NCBI GenBank assembly: GCA_040394735.1
Contig: JBEBRR010000006.1
Location: forward strand, 1 to 64,000
Origin: Leadbetterella byssophila_A
GTDB taxonomy: Bacteria > Bacteroidota > Bacteroidia > Cytophagales > Spirosomataceae
Reading direction: 5' to 3'
Length of the DNA stretch: 64,000 nucleotides
In this document: one piece after another, positions 15,873-24,479 of the stretch
Numbering within the stretch: position 1 is the stretch's first letter
Layout: every line of letters starts with the position of its first letter
Translations under genes and position numbers: made by a program
The notes under the pieces: generated by a model
Told to the model about the DNA's origin: nothing
What the model saw: only the letters and a program-made list of their open reading frames with translations
Database searches by the model: none

Positions 15873-16331
15873 ATGAAAGAAAACATTGACGAAACCGACT
15901 ATAAGATTCTCAGAATCCTCCTGGAAGACGCAAAATTGTCTTACCAGGAGATCGGTGAGAAAGTGAACCTCTCGCAGGGGGCTGTTCATGCCCGGGTAAA
16001 AAAAATGGAAAATTCCGGGATCATTGTGGGCAGCAGCATAAAAATAGATGTTAAGCGGCTGGGTTGGGATATTTCCGCATTTCTGGGTATCTTTCTGGAA
16101 AAACCGGAATTGTATGATCATGCAAAAGATGAGCTGATGCAGATCCCCGAAGTGGTAAGTATTAATTATACAACGGGAAATTACAGTATGTTTGTAAAAC
16201 TGGTTTGCCGCGACACCACGCACCTCCGCGATGTGCTGGCCGAACGGATCCAGAAGCTGCCGGGTATTCAGCGCACGGAAACCATAATTTCACTGGATGA
16301 GTCGCTGAACCGCTCAGCGCCGTTAATTTAA
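15873..16331 (+). CDS. Lrp/AsnC family transcriptional regulator
   Basis: Second Lrp/AsnC-type regulator of the window, 152 residues. The N-terminal helix-turn-helix reads ETDYKILRILLED, LSYQEIGEKV and LSQGAVHARVKKM (about 7-48); the RAM effector domain spans about 65-145 with IPEVVSINYTTGNYSMFVKL. It is clearly a paralogue of the protein at 1020-1478, with similar length and domain plan but a different recognition helix, so it probably binds a different site. An A/T-rich leader of about 100 bases precedes it. The following DUF1460 gene is 60 bases downstream, separated by a short CTCAATACTCGGAACT-type repeat; co-regulation is not evident. Confidence 0.93.
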   Translation: MKENIDETDYKILRILLEDAKLSYQEIGEKVNLSQGAVHARVKKMENSGIIVGSSIKIDVKRLGWDISAFLGIFLEKPELYDHAKDELMQIPEVVSINYTTGNYSMFVKLVCRDTTHLRDVLAERIQKLPGIQRTETIISLDESLNRSAPLI

Positions 16332-16391
16332 GCCGGATAAGATAATTTGTGTTCCCGAAACTCAATACTCGGAACTCGGAACTTTTTACAT

Positions 16392-17186
16392 ATGAGAATC
16401 TTTTTTTTAAGCTTGCTGATCAGCTTCTCCGTGTCGGCCCAGGAGTCGGCCGTTAAGATATTGCGTACTCCCGCAAAAGATAAGCTGAACAAGACCATGC
16501 TGAATGTGGCAGAGGAATTCCTCGGCAAACCTTATGTGCCTGCCACCCTGGAAAAAACGCCGGAAGCGCTGGTAATTAACCTCGAAGAATTTGATTGCTT
16601 CACGCTGGTAGAAAATGTGCTGGCGCTTTCACTGGCAAAGCACAGCCCGGAAGCAGGACTGGATGCGTACCGTGAATACCTCCAGCTTCTTCGCTATCGC
16701 AACGGGGTGATTGACGGGTATACCTCCAGGATGCATTATTTTATCGACTGGGCCCGGCAGGCGGTGGATAACGGCATTCTCCTGGATATTACGGAGGAGG
16801 TGGGCGAAGTACAGGAGAAACCCATCAGTTTTATGTCGGAGAACCGGAAGCTCTATCCTGCGCTGGCTGCTGATGACAAGGCGCTGGCAGAGATTGTAAA
16901 GACAGAGAAGACCCTGAATGAAAATGCCTTTTATTATGTGCCCAAAGCGAAATTCAGTTCGGTGGAAGATCAGATTGAAGAGGGCGATATCATTGCCTTT
17001 ACCTCGGTGGTCAAAGGACTGGATGTGAACCACGAAGGATTTGCCGTTCGGAAAGGCGGCAGGCTTCATCTGCTTCATGCCTCACTGGATGAAAAAAAGG
17101 TAATTGTCTCAAAAGAAACCCTGCAGCAGTACCTCGAAAGGATCAGGAAGCACTCCGGTATAATGATTTTCAGGCCTGCCAGATAA
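16392..17186 (+). CDS. DUF1460 protein, N-acetylmuramoyl-L-alanine amidase-like
   Basis: A 264-residue exported protein of the DUF1460 family, whose fold is related to NlpC/P60 cysteine hydrolases and which is described as amidase-like. The real start is the ATG at 16392, giving a clean signal peptide (MRIFFLSLLISFSVSAQ); a longer reading from 16347 would place residues before the signal. The likely nucleophile is the cysteine in EEFDCFTLVENV (near 63). The histidine in NHEGFAVR (about 222) and the stretch LHLLHAS are candidates for the other catalytic positions. The product should act on cell-wall peptides in the periplasm. The pepP gene begins 9 bases downstream, suggesting an operon of peptide-degrading enzymes. 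Confidence 0.88.
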   Translation: MRIFFLSLLISFSVSAQESAVKILRTPAKDKLNKTMLNVAEEFLGKPYVPATLEKTPEALVINLEEFDCFTLVENVLALSLAKHSPEAGLDAYREYLQLLRYRNGVIDGYTSRMHYFIDWARQAVDNGILLDITEEVGEVQEKPISFMSENRKLYPALAADDKALAEIVKTEKTLNENAFYYVPKAKFSSVEDQIEEGDIIAFTSVVKGLDVNHEGFAVRKGGRLHLLHASLDEKKVIVSKETLQQYLERIRKHSGIMIFRPAR

Positions 17187-17194
17187 GTTAACTC

Positions 17195-18469
17195 ATGAAC
17201 ACACGATACGAAAGAATCAGCAGCGAGGTATTTTCACTGAACCGGAAACGGTACCTGGAACAGATGCCGGAAGGCTCGGTTTCCGTATTTGCCGCTAACG
17301 ATCTGCTGCCGGCCAATGCCGATGGTACGTACGGATTTATCCAGAACAGTACCTTTTTTTACCTCACCGGTATTGACCAGGAGGAAGGTTACCTGATCCT
17401 GGTGAAAGGGGAGGGGGAATGGCTTTTTATTAAAGAAACTTCGGAGCTGATCCGGATCTGGGATGGCGACAGGCTCTCACAGGAAGAAGCCCGCGCCGTA
17501 TCCGGTATTCAGAATATCCATTGGCTGCAAGACTTCCGGGAAATGCTGGATAAGCAGGTGAAGGAAAAACCTGAAGTGTATCTGTACCGGGATACCACCC
17601 AGCTCGACCGTTTCCGGACGTTCCGCTCCCACGGAAAATGGCTGGCCGACCGTTTCCAGGAAAAATATCCGCAAACAGAAATCCGGAACCCGGAGAAGGT
17701 CATTAATCAGCTGAGGCTTTTCAAGGCAGATAGCGAGCTGACCTGCCTGAAGCAGGCCATTGATATTACCCGTAAAGGCCTGTTGCGTGCCGCCCGCTTT
17801 CTGGAACCGGGAAAATACGAATTTGAGGTGGAAGCCGAGATCGCACATGAGTTTATGATGAACCGCTCCCGGTTTCATGCTTTCCTGCCTATTGTTGCTT
17901 CGGGGGCCAACACCTGTGTTCTTCATTATGTAGACAATAACAAACGCTGCGAAGAGGGCGAACTGGTGCTCATTGATTTCGGGGCGGAATACGGAAACTA
18001 CAAGGCTGACATGACCCGCGTGCTGCCGGTGGGCGGTAAATTCACCGACCGCCAGGCGGAAGTATATTCTTCGGTACTGCACATCATGAAAACCCTGAAA
18101 GGGCTCATGGTCAATGGAAACACCGTGATTAACCTGAAAAAAGAAGCCCTCGGCCTGATGGGCAAAGAAATCGTGAAGCTGGGGCTGGTAAGCGCGGGAG
18201 AGCTCAAAAATAACCCGGAAACAGTAAATAAATACCTTCCGCACGGAGTATCCCACTCACTGGGGATTGATGTGCACGATGTGGGTGACAGAAGTACGCC
18301 TTTTGCGCCCGGCATGGTGCTTACTCTCGAACCCGGCATCTATATCCGGGAAGAAAAAATAGGGATCCGCCTGGAAAATGATATCCTGATCACGGAATCG
18401 GGGAACACCGACCTGATGGCCCACGTGCCTCTGGAGATAGAAGAGATAGAAAGGGCAATGCGCCGGTAG
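17195..18469 (+). CDS. pepP: Xaa-Pro aminopeptidase P
   Basis: A 424-residue metallopeptidase of family M24B that removes an N-terminal residue before proline. It has the AMP_N domain (about 1-150) and the pita-bread catalytic domain (about 170-415). Metal ligands are visible in order: D in LIDFGAEYGNY, D in KADMTRVLPVGG, H in PHGVSHSLGIDVHDVG, E in LEPGIYI and E in IRLENDILI, so all five are present. No signal peptide is seen, so it is probably cytoplasmic. It starts 9 bases after the DUF1460 gene and the two may be one operon. The region after its stop carries 14-base tandem repeats before osmC. Confidence 0.95.
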   Translation: MNTRYERISSEVFSLNRKRYLEQMPEGSVSVFAANDLLPANADGTYGFIQNSTFFYLTGIDQEEGYLILVKGEGEWLFIKETSELIRIWDGDRLSQEEARAVSGIQNIHWLQDFREMLDKQVKEKPEVYLYRDTTQLDRFRTFRSHGKWLADRFQEKYPQTEIRNPEKVINQLRLFKADSELTCLKQAIDITRKGLLRAARFLEPGKYEFEVEAEIAHEFMMNRSRFHAFLPIVASGANTCVLHYVDNNKRCEEGELVLIDFGAEYGNYKADMTRVLPVGGKFTDRQAEVYSSVLHIMKTLKGLMVNGNTVINLKKEALGLMGKEIVKLGLVSAGELKNNPETVNKYLPHGVSHSLGIDVHDVGDRSTPFAPGMVLTLEPGIYIREEKIGIRLENDILITESGNTDLMAHVPLEIEEIERAMRR

Positions 18470-18492
18470 GCTACCGGCCGTTGGCAATTCCC

Positions 18493-18534
18493 CTCAATAC
18501 TCTCAACTCAATACTCTCAACTCAATACTCTCAA
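18493..18534. repeat. three perfect 14-base tandem repeats
   Basis: CTCAATACTCTCAA is repeated exactly at 18493-18506, 18507-18520 and 18521-18534, followed by degenerate copies to about 18560. The array sits between pepP and the OsmC start at 18586. The same ACTCAATACTCGGAACT-like wording appears around 16355-16381 and 35905-35946, so it belongs to a dispersed intergenic family. Too short and uneven for a CRISPR. Confidence 0.85.
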
Positions 18535-18585
18535 TTCGATACTCAATACTCTTCACTCGGAACTAATAACCAAAACATCAGCAAT

Positions 18586-19002
18586 ATGAGTACTTCAAAA
18601 ATCAAATATCTGGGCGGTCTGAGCACCGAAGCCATTCATTTAAAATCGGGCAAGACCATTGAGACCGATGCGCCGGTAGATAACAACGGAAAGGGGGAGG
18701 CCTTTTCCCCCACCGATCTTGCAGCTACTTCACTGGGAGCCTGTGCCATCACCGTAATGAGCATAGCGGCAGAAAAGGCAGGGCACGAGTTCAGGGGCAG
18801 TGAAGTAAGCATTACCAAGGTGATGAGTGCTGATGCGCCCCGCAGGATCAGCGGGGTGATCGCTGAGTTCTCCTTACGGAGCGAGCCGGCGCTGAGCACA
18901 GAAGAGAAAGAAAGATACGAACGGGTAGGCCGGAACTGCCCGGTGGCCCTGAGCCTTCATCCTGATATTGAGCAGGAGCTGATCTTTAACTGGGAGAACT
19001 GA
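18586..19002 (+). CDS. OsmC family peroxiredoxin-like protein
   Basis: A 138-residue OsmC/Ohr-type protein; members reduce organic hydroperoxides with two cysteines. Both are here: C53 in LGACAITVMS and C118 in GRNCPVALSLH. The start is ATG 18586 (MSTSKIKYLG); the upstream in-frame reading from 18481 would translate the tandem-repeat DNA and is rejected. It has no signal peptide and should act in the cytoplasm. Its stop TGA shares one base with the ATG of the recombinase gene (TGATG), so the two are translationally coupled, a link without an obvious functional reason. The exact substrate (organic peroxide versus another thiol target) is open. Confidence 0.93.
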   Translation: MSTSKIKYLGGLSTEAIHLKSGKTIETDAPVDNNGKGEAFSPTDLAATSLGACAITVMSIAAEKAGHEFRGSEVSITKVMSADAPRRISGVIAEFSLRSEPALSTEEKERYERVGRNCPVALSLHPDIEQELIFNWEN

Positions 19003-19892
19003 TGCTCTGGTCGGAAGCTCTTCCTGCCTTCAGAAATTTTCTCCGCCTGGAAAGAGGCCTTGCCGATAATTCCGTGGAATCGTATCTGCGGGATATGCAC
19101 AAGCTGGCCTCCTTCCTCCAAATGGATATTGCTCCTGAAAACGTATCGGAAGAAGATATTCACCGTTTTCTGGCCTTTCTTACAGAAATAGGAATGTCAT
19201 CCGCTTCCCAGGCCAGAATACTCAGCGGTCTAAAAGCCTTTTTTGAATTTATGCGGCTGGAGCGAAGAAGGGACACTGATCCTACTTACCTGATCTCGGC
19301 GCCGCGACTGACCCGCAAGCTCCCGGAAGTGCTGCAGGTGGAGGAGATAGAGGATATGCTGGGCTGCATTGACCATTCTGCTCCTGAAGGCACCCGGAAC
19401 CGGGCTATCCTGGAAGTCATGTACAGTTCGGGCCTCCGGGTTTCCGAGCTGACGGAGCTGAAGATAAGCCAGTGTCACTTTGACGAAGGCTACCTGCTGG
19501 TAGTGGGCAAAGGCAATAAAGCCCGGCTGGTACCCATAGGCAGTGCGGCCATTAAATACACGGGGATCTACCTGGAGGAGATACGGAGCAGGGCGGAGGT
19601 GCAGAAAGGCTATGAGGACCACCTTTTTCTGAATCGCCGGGGAGCGGCTCTCAGCCGGGTGATGGTTTTCTATATTGTCAGGGACCTGGCTGAAAAAGCG
19701 GGTATCCGCAAAACTATCTCACCCCATACCCTGCGGCACAGCTTTGCCACCCACCTGGTGGAAGGCGGCGCCGACCTCCGCGCCGTTCAGGAAATGCTGG
19801 GGCATGAATCCATTACCACTACGGAGATCTATACGCACCTCGACAGGGCCTATCTTCAGCAGACCCTGAAGGAATTTCACCCCCGGGCTTAG
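19002..19892 (+). CDS. xerD: XerD-like site-specific tyrosine recombinase
   Basis: A 296-residue tyrosine recombinase with the SAM-like N-terminal core-binding domain (about 1-90) and a catalytic domain (about 105-290). The catalytic set is complete: R in SSGLRVSEL (near 152), H242 and R245 in HTLRHSF, H268 in GHESITTT and nucleophile Y277 in EIYTHL. The length and simple layout match the XerD protein that resolves chromosome dimers at dif together with XerC. No XerC partner, dif-like site or mobile-element gene lies nearby, so I read it as housekeeping rather than an integrase. Its ATG overlaps the osmC stop. Confidence 0.92.
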   Translation: MLWSEALPAFRNFLRLERGLADNSVESYLRDMHKLASFLQMDIAPENVSEEDIHRFLAFLTEIGMSSASQARILSGLKAFFEFMRLERRRDTDPTYLISAPRLTRKLPEVLQVEEIEDMLGCIDHSAPEGTRNRAILEVMYSSGLRVSELTELKISQCHFDEGYLLVVGKGNKARLVPIGSAAIKYTGIYLEEIRSRAEVQKGYEDHLFLNRRGAALSRVMVFYIVRDLAEKAGIRKTISPHTLRHSFATHLVEGGADLRAVQEMLGHESITTTEIYTHLDRAYLQQTLKEFHPRA

Positions 19893-19967
19893 AATTTTAT
19901 ATATTTTTTGGGAGCGGGCTGATTCTATAGTAATTTTAAGCATTAATTAACCTCATCATTATTACCC

Positions 19968-21305
19968 ATGAAAAACGTTTTCCCTGCTATACTTATCTTT
20001 CTTTTATGCAGTTCCGGTCTTCATGCGCAGCAGACGGCTTCAGATTATTTTGATGCCGGGGTCAGTAAAAGCCGCTCCGGAGATTACCTGGGTTCTATCG
20101 CTGCATTCAGCTCGGCCATCTCCATGAACCCCGACAACGCCCGGAGCTATTTTAACCGCGGACTGGCCAAACAGGCGCTGAAAGACCACCGAGGGGCCAT
20201 TTCAGATTTTGATAAAGCGGTTCAGCTGGCTCCTAAAGACGCCTTAAGCTATCATTACCGGGCCATCAGCAAAAGTAACCAGGACGATAACCGTTCAGCC
20301 GTGCAGGATTTTAATACCTCTATAGAGCTGGCACCCAACGATCCGCTTTCCTACCTGCAGCGCGGGGTACTTTTTGCCAAGCTGAATGACCTGAACCTGG
20401 CTATCCGTGATTTTAACAAAGTGATTGACCTTGGTCCAGGCAATACCGAAAAATTCCAGGCTTTTTATTCGCGCGGACTGTGCAAAGCCAAGCTGGGGGA
20501 CTTTAAAGGCGCTATTTCCGATTATACCTCGGCTATTGAAACAAATACCAAACATCCGCAGCCTTTCCTCGAAAGAGGCCGGAATGCCATCCGGGTGGAA
20601 GACTATGAGCGGGCCGTATCGGACCTGAACGAATCACTGAAAATGGATAACCAGAATGCCGAACCCTATTACCTGCGTGGTTTTGCCAAAAGCCGCCTGA
20701 AAGATTATAACGGAGCCCGGATAGACTTTGACAATGCACTGAGAATAGACCCGGGTCTGAAAGATGCCTACTACGGCAGAGGCTTCGCCCTGGCCATGCT
20801 TTCCAATCCCAAGGGAGCCATTACTGACCTTGACCGCATCCTGGATATCAAGACATCTAACAAGGATCAGAAAACCCAGTATGTGACTATCCCTAAGAGC
20901 CAGCTGGATAAGTTAAGAGATGCCGTGGCCACCAAAGTGATCATTCCCGATCTTTCCGAAGATCTTTCCGAAGGATATTTTGTGCGGGGGTATGCACAAA
21001 TGAAAGCCAACAATATGAAAGATGCCTTTTCAGACCTCAATAAATCCATAGAGATCAATCCAATCTATCCGGAGGCTTACTTTGTGAGGGGGCTGATTCG
21101 CTCTTCTATGGGACTGCAGGCGGAATCGGTGATCGACTTCGGTAATGCGATCAAGCTGAACCCGGATTACGCCGAGGCGTTTTATGTACGAGGCCTGATC
21201 AAAACAGCCGTCGGAGATACCAACAGCGGCTGTATTGATCTCAGTAAGGCCGGTGAGCTGGGCTATGCCAATGCCTACAGCCTGATCAAAGATTACTGTA
21301 ACTGA
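19968..21305 (+). CDS. exported TPR-repeat protein
   Basis: A 445-residue protein with a signal peptide (about 1-21, LCSSGLHAQ) followed by about ten tetratricopeptide repeats. Repeats are easy to see as A-x-x-D-F/Y-x-x-A motifs, for example YFNRGLAKQALKDHRGAISD, YYLRGFAKSRLKDYNGARID and AYFVRGLIRSSMGLQAESVID. A non-TPR stretch around residues 290-340 (NKDQKTQYVTIPKSQ) interrupts the array. TPR proteins serve as scaffolds; the signal peptide places this one in the periplasm or at the outer membrane. Partner unknown. Its stop directly abuts the stop of the convergent AMP nucleosidase gene with no gap. Confidence 0.93.
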   Translation: MKNVFPAILIFLLCSSGLHAQQTASDYFDAGVSKSRSGDYLGSIAAFSSAISMNPDNARSYFNRGLAKQALKDHRGAISDFDKAVQLAPKDALSYHYRAISKSNQDDNRSAVQDFNTSIELAPNDPLSYLQRGVLFAKLNDLNLAIRDFNKVIDLGPGNTEKFQAFYSRGLCKAKLGDFKGAISDYTSAIETNTKHPQPFLERGRNAIRVEDYERAVSDLNESLKMDNQNAEPYYLRGFAKSRLKDYNGARIDFDNALRIDPGLKDAYYGRGFALAMLSNPKGAITDLDRILDIKTSNKDQKTQYVTIPKSQLDKLRDAVATKVIIPDLSEDLSEGYFVRGYAQMKANNMKDAFSDLNKSIEINPIYPEAYFVRGLIRSSMGLQAESVIDFGNAIKLNPDYAEAFYVRGLIKTAVGDTNSGCIDLSKAGELGYANAYSLIKDYCN

Positions 21306-22079
21306 TCAGCTTTCAAATCTCAGGTGTTTCACTGATTCGCCGGAATTGGCCAGTTCGTCAAGGGCATCTATTCCGATCTGGAGGTGTTTTTCCACGAAAG
21401 AGGAGGTGACTTTTTTGTCGCTGGCTTCGGTTTTTACCCCCTCGGGTGTCATCGGGTTATCGGATACCAGCAGGAGCGCACCGTGGGGGATGGAATTCAC
21501 GAAGCCTACGGTAAAGATGGTCGCCGTTTCCATGTCGATTCCCATGGCGCGTATTTCACGGAGATAATTTTTGAAATCCTCGTCATGTTCCCATACCCGG
21601 CGGTTGGTGGTGTATACGGTGCCGGTCCAGTAATCCATCTGGTGTTTGATGATCATTTCCGATACGGATCTTTGTAAACGGAACGAAGGAAGGGCCGGAA
21701 TTTCCGGTTTGGCGTAGTCGTTGCTGGTTCCTTCGCCACGGATAGCGGCAATCGGCAGGATAAAGTCGCCCAAAGCCGTCTTTTTCAGCCCGCCGCATTT
21801 TCCGAGGAACAGCACCGCTTTGGGTTCTATGGCCGTCAGCAGGTCCATAACGGTAGCGGCCATAGGGCTGCCCATTCCGAAATTGATGATGGTGATGTTT
21901 CCGGCTGAAGCGGTTTGCATGGCATTGCCTTTACCTCTGACCTCTACCTTGTATTTCTGGGCAAAGATCTCCACGTAATTGGAAAAGTTGGTCAGCAGGA
22001 TATAGGGACGGAATTCTTCGAGGGGGGTTCCGGTGTAGCGGGGTAACCAGTTTTGTACAATCTGTTCTTTTGTCTGCAT
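21306..22079 (-). CDS. amn: AMP nucleosidase
   Basis: Hydrolyses AMP to adenine and ribose 5-phosphate; it belongs to the purine/uridine phosphorylase superfamily. The 257-residue length corresponds to the short Bacteroidota form without the N-terminal regulatory domain of the E. coli protein. Features are INFGMGSPMAATVMDLL (about 72-88), LFLGKCGGLK, the active-site-side IDMETATIFTVGF near residue 184 and LVSDNPMTPEGVK, where the aspartate is expected to act on the base. No signal peptide is seen. The 3' end directly meets the convergent TPR gene and the 5' end is 70 bases from the HsdR_N-like gene on the other strand. Confidence 0.9.
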   Translation of the reverse strand: MQTKEQIVQNWLPRYTGTPLEEFRPYILLTNFSNYVEIFAQKYKVEVRGKGNAMQTASAGNITIINFGMGSPMAATVMDLLTAIEPKAVLFLGKCGGLKKTALGDFILPIAAIRGEGTSNDYAKPEIPALPSFRLQRSVSEMIIKHQMDYWTGTVYTTNRRVWEHDEDFKNYLREIRAMGIDMETATIFTVGFVNSIPHGALLLVSDNPMTPEGVKTEASDKKVTSSFVEKHLQIGIDALDELANSGESVKHLRFES

Positions 22080-22149
22080 ATATTTTGTGTTAAATTCTGA
22101 ATATTGAAGAGTACAACCAATATCTTCGTAAAATAATTCCCGGAGTTCA

Positions 22150-22575
22150 GTGAAAAATTCAGGTATTAAAACAAAAACAGAAAATGGTATTACCTATGTC
22201 TATGACATTATACGCAGGAAGTACCTGGTACTCACCCCGGAAGAAAAAGTAAGACAGACTTTCCTGCATTTTCTGATATCAGAGCTGGGTTTTTCACGTA
22301 ACCTGATCCGTACCGAGCTGGGCACACAATATCATGCGTTGAATAAGAGAACAGACCTGCTGATATTTGATAAAACAGGACAGCCCTACATGCTCGTGGA
22401 ATGCAAGGCTGCCGATGTGAAAATATCCGATAAGGTGGTTGAGCAGGCCAGCCGGTATAATCTTACATTACAGGCCCCGTATTTATGCGTGACGAACGGC
22501 AGGAATACCTACTGCTTTCATATTGATTTTGAAAGCGGTGTTGCTACGCAGCTGGCAGAGCTGCCTTTACCCTGA
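22150..22575 (+). CDS. stand-alone HsdR N-terminal (PD-(D/E)XK nuclease) domain protein
   Basis: A 141-residue protein equal to the N-terminal restriction-endonuclease domain of type I HsdR subunits. The nuclease signature is intact: D69 in KRTDLLIF and E84-x-K86 in MLVECKA, with LVLTPEEKVRQTFLHFLI upstream as in HsdR_N. There is no helicase domain and no hsdM or hsdS nearby, so this is not a restriction system; small proteins of this kind are widespread in Bacteroidota with unknown function, perhaps in DNA repair. The start is a GTG at 22150; no in-frame ATG exists early. A 17-base-arm palindrome starts at its last base. Confidence 0.88.
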   Translation: MKNSGIKTKTENGITYVYDIIRRKYLVLTPEEKVRQTFLHFLISELGFSRNLIRTELGTQYHALNKRTDLLIFDKTGQPYMLVECKAADVKISDKVVEQASRYNLTLQAPYLCVTNGRNTYCFHIDFESGVATQLAELPLP

Positions 22576-22648
22576 TGCTAAATTGTAAATGCTAAAGGAA
22601 TATTGGCACTATTCACTTATTCACCATTAAACATTTACAATTTAGCAT
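22575..22648. repeat. intergenic palindrome, 17-base perfect arms
   Basis: Left arm 22575-22591 (begins ATGCTAAATTG) and right arm 22632-22648 (ends CAATTTAGCAT) are perfect reverse complements with a 40-base spacer. It fills the gap between the convergent HsdR_N-like gene and the phosphohexomutase gene, touching the stop codon of the first. No T tract typical of a terminator follows the stems. Confidence 0.85.
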
Positions 22649-22654
22649 TAATAA

Positions 22655-24418
22655 TCATCCCAAATTCAGCTCCTTACCAATTCCCGCTACTTTCTCTTTC
22701 AGTGATTCAAGCGTGGCATTAAATTCGGACTTGTTTTTCAGCTTGCCTTTTACACCGATATAAAACTTGATTTTGGGCTCGGTTCCTGAAGGGCGGCAGG
22801 TGAATTTTGTGCCGTCAGCGGTGAAGAACTGGAGTACATTGGACGACTCTATACCCAGCTTCCCTGCGGGGATATCGGTCACCTCGCCGGTTTTGATATC
22901 GGTTCTTTTCAGTGATTTGAAGTCGTCCATCCGGATCACGCGCGAGCCACCCAGGGTTTTGGGAGGAGCGTTCCTGAAATCAGCCATCATCTGTTGAATC
23001 TCTTCCGCACCGGTTTTCCCTTTTTTGGTGACCGAGATCAGTCCTTCGTAATAGAAACCGAACTGCTTATACATTTCCGCAAGGAAATCAAAAAGCGAGA
23101 TGCCCTTCTGTTTGGCGTAGGCGGTAAGCTCCGCAATCATGGCGCAGCTGGCTATGGCATCCTTATCGCGCACTTTGTCGCCGATCAGGTAACCGTAGCT
23201 TTCTTCCCCTCCGCCGATGAAGGTTTCCCGGCCTTCGGTTTCCCGGATCACCTGGGCAATATATTTAAAACCGGTAAGCGTATTATAGCATTTTACACCG
23301 GCTTTTTCAGCCATGGCGTCAATCAGGTCGGTGGTTACAATGGTCTTGCATACAAATTCCTTTCCGGTCAGCCTGCCGGCTTTTTTCCAGGCCTTCAGCA
23401 GGTAATAAATGATCAGGCTGGCGGCCTGGTTACCGTTCAGCAGCTGCCACTCGCCTTCCGGGTTTTTAATGCCCATCCCTACACGGTCTGAATCCGGGTC
23501 GGTGGCAATCACCAGGTCGGCGTCAATCTGCTTTGCCAGATCGAGAGCTTTGCTCATGGCCTCTTTTTCTTCCGGGTTCGGGTAAACCACCGTCGGGAAA
23601 TTCCCGTCAGGTGTGGCCTGGGCCTCCACCACGGACACATTCTCAAACCCCAGCTGGGCCAGGGCGGGCGGTACCATGGTAATACCGGTTCCGTGAATGG
23701 GACTGAAAACAATTTTCAGATCTTTCTGTTTCCGGATCATCCGGGGAGAAACCGTAATGCTTTTTACGGCTTTCAGATATTTTTTATCCAAAGGCTCACC
23801 AATCATCTTGATCCGTTTCTTTACTCCTTTGAACCTGATGTCTTTTACGTTGGTAATGGCATTCACTTCTGCCACAATGTTCTTATCGTGCGGAGCCACT
23901 ACCTGGGAGCCGTCGGTCCAGTATACCTTGTAGCCGTTATATTCCCGCGGGTTATGCGATGCCGTAATCACGATACCGGACTGGCAGCCCAGCTCCCTGA
24001 CGGTAAAGGAAAGCTGGGGAGTGGGTCTCAGCGCCTTATACAAATATACCGTTATACCGTTGGCCGAGAGAATATCGGCGGCAATCTGTCCGAATTCAGG
24101 TGAAAAATTCCGGCTGTCATAGGCAATGGCCACTTTGATTTCCTGATCTGTAAATACCTTGTTCAGATAATTCGCCAAACCCTGTGTGGCGGCTCCTACG
24201 GTGTATTTATTCATTCGGTTGCTGCCCACGCCCAGTTCGCCGCGCATGCCGCCGGTACCGAACTCCAGGTTCTTGTAGAAAGAATCGGTCAGCTGGGTCA
24301 CATTTCCCGCAGCAATAAGCGCATTGATCTTGTCTTTGGTCTCCTGGTCATATCTGCCTTTCAGCCAGGTTTTGATGTTCTTTTCCGTAGTAGAATCTAA
24401 TTTAAGGTCTTTTAACAT
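22655..24418 (-). CDS. phosphoglucomutase/phosphomannomutase (PgcA-like)
   Basis: A 587-residue alpha-D-phosphohexomutase interconverting hexose 1- and 6-phosphates, feeding glycan precursor synthesis. The four family landmarks are present: catalytic phosphoserine in TASHNPREYNGYK (near 145), the metal loop ATDPDSDRVG (near 307), the sugar-binding GGGEESYGYLIGD (near 407) and the phosphate-binding FTCRPSGTEPKIKF near the C terminus. The long form with an N-terminal extension is that of bacterial PgcA-type enzymes; glucose versus mannose preference cannot be told. It is convergent with the HsdR_N-like gene across a palindrome. Confidence 0.95.
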   Translation of the reverse strand: MLKDLKLDSTTEKNIKTWLKGRYDQETKDKINALIAAGNVTQLTDSFYKNLEFGTGGMRGELGVGSNRMNKYTVGAATQGLANYLNKVFTDQEIKVAIAYDSRNFSPEFGQIAADILSANGITVYLYKALRPTPQLSFTVRELGCQSGIVITASHNPREYNGYKVYWTDGSQVVAPHDKNIVAEVNAITNVKDIRFKGVKKRIKMIGEPLDKKYLKAVKSITVSPRMIRKQKDLKIVFSPIHGTGITMVPPALAQLGFENVSVVEAQATPDGNFPTVVYPNPEEKEAMSKALDLAKQIDADLVIATDPDSDRVGMGIKNPEGEWQLLNGNQAASLIIYYLLKAWKKAGRLTGKEFVCKTIVTTDLIDAMAEKAGVKCYNTLTGFKYIAQVIRETEGRETFIGGGEESYGYLIGDKVRDKDAIASCAMIAELTAYAKQKGISLFDFLAEMYKQFGFYYEGLISVTKKGKTGAEEIQQMMADFRNAPPKTLGGSRVIRMDDFKSLKRTDIKTGEVTDIPAGKLGIESSNVLQFFTADGTKFTCRPSGTEPKIKFYIGVKGKLKNKSEFNATLESLKEKVAGIGKELNLG

Positions 24419-24479
24419 TTTTACAGATTTTTAGGAGTATAAACTTAGGTCAGGATTTAACCCTTACCCGTGTAAATAT

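Noticed and set aside
18493..18560. CRISPR array
   Set aside because: The units are contiguous 14-mers without spacers and without cas genes nearby.
19002..19892. Integrase of a mobile element
   Set aside because: Sequence layout matches housekeeping XerD; no attachment site, tRNA target or cargo genes are present.
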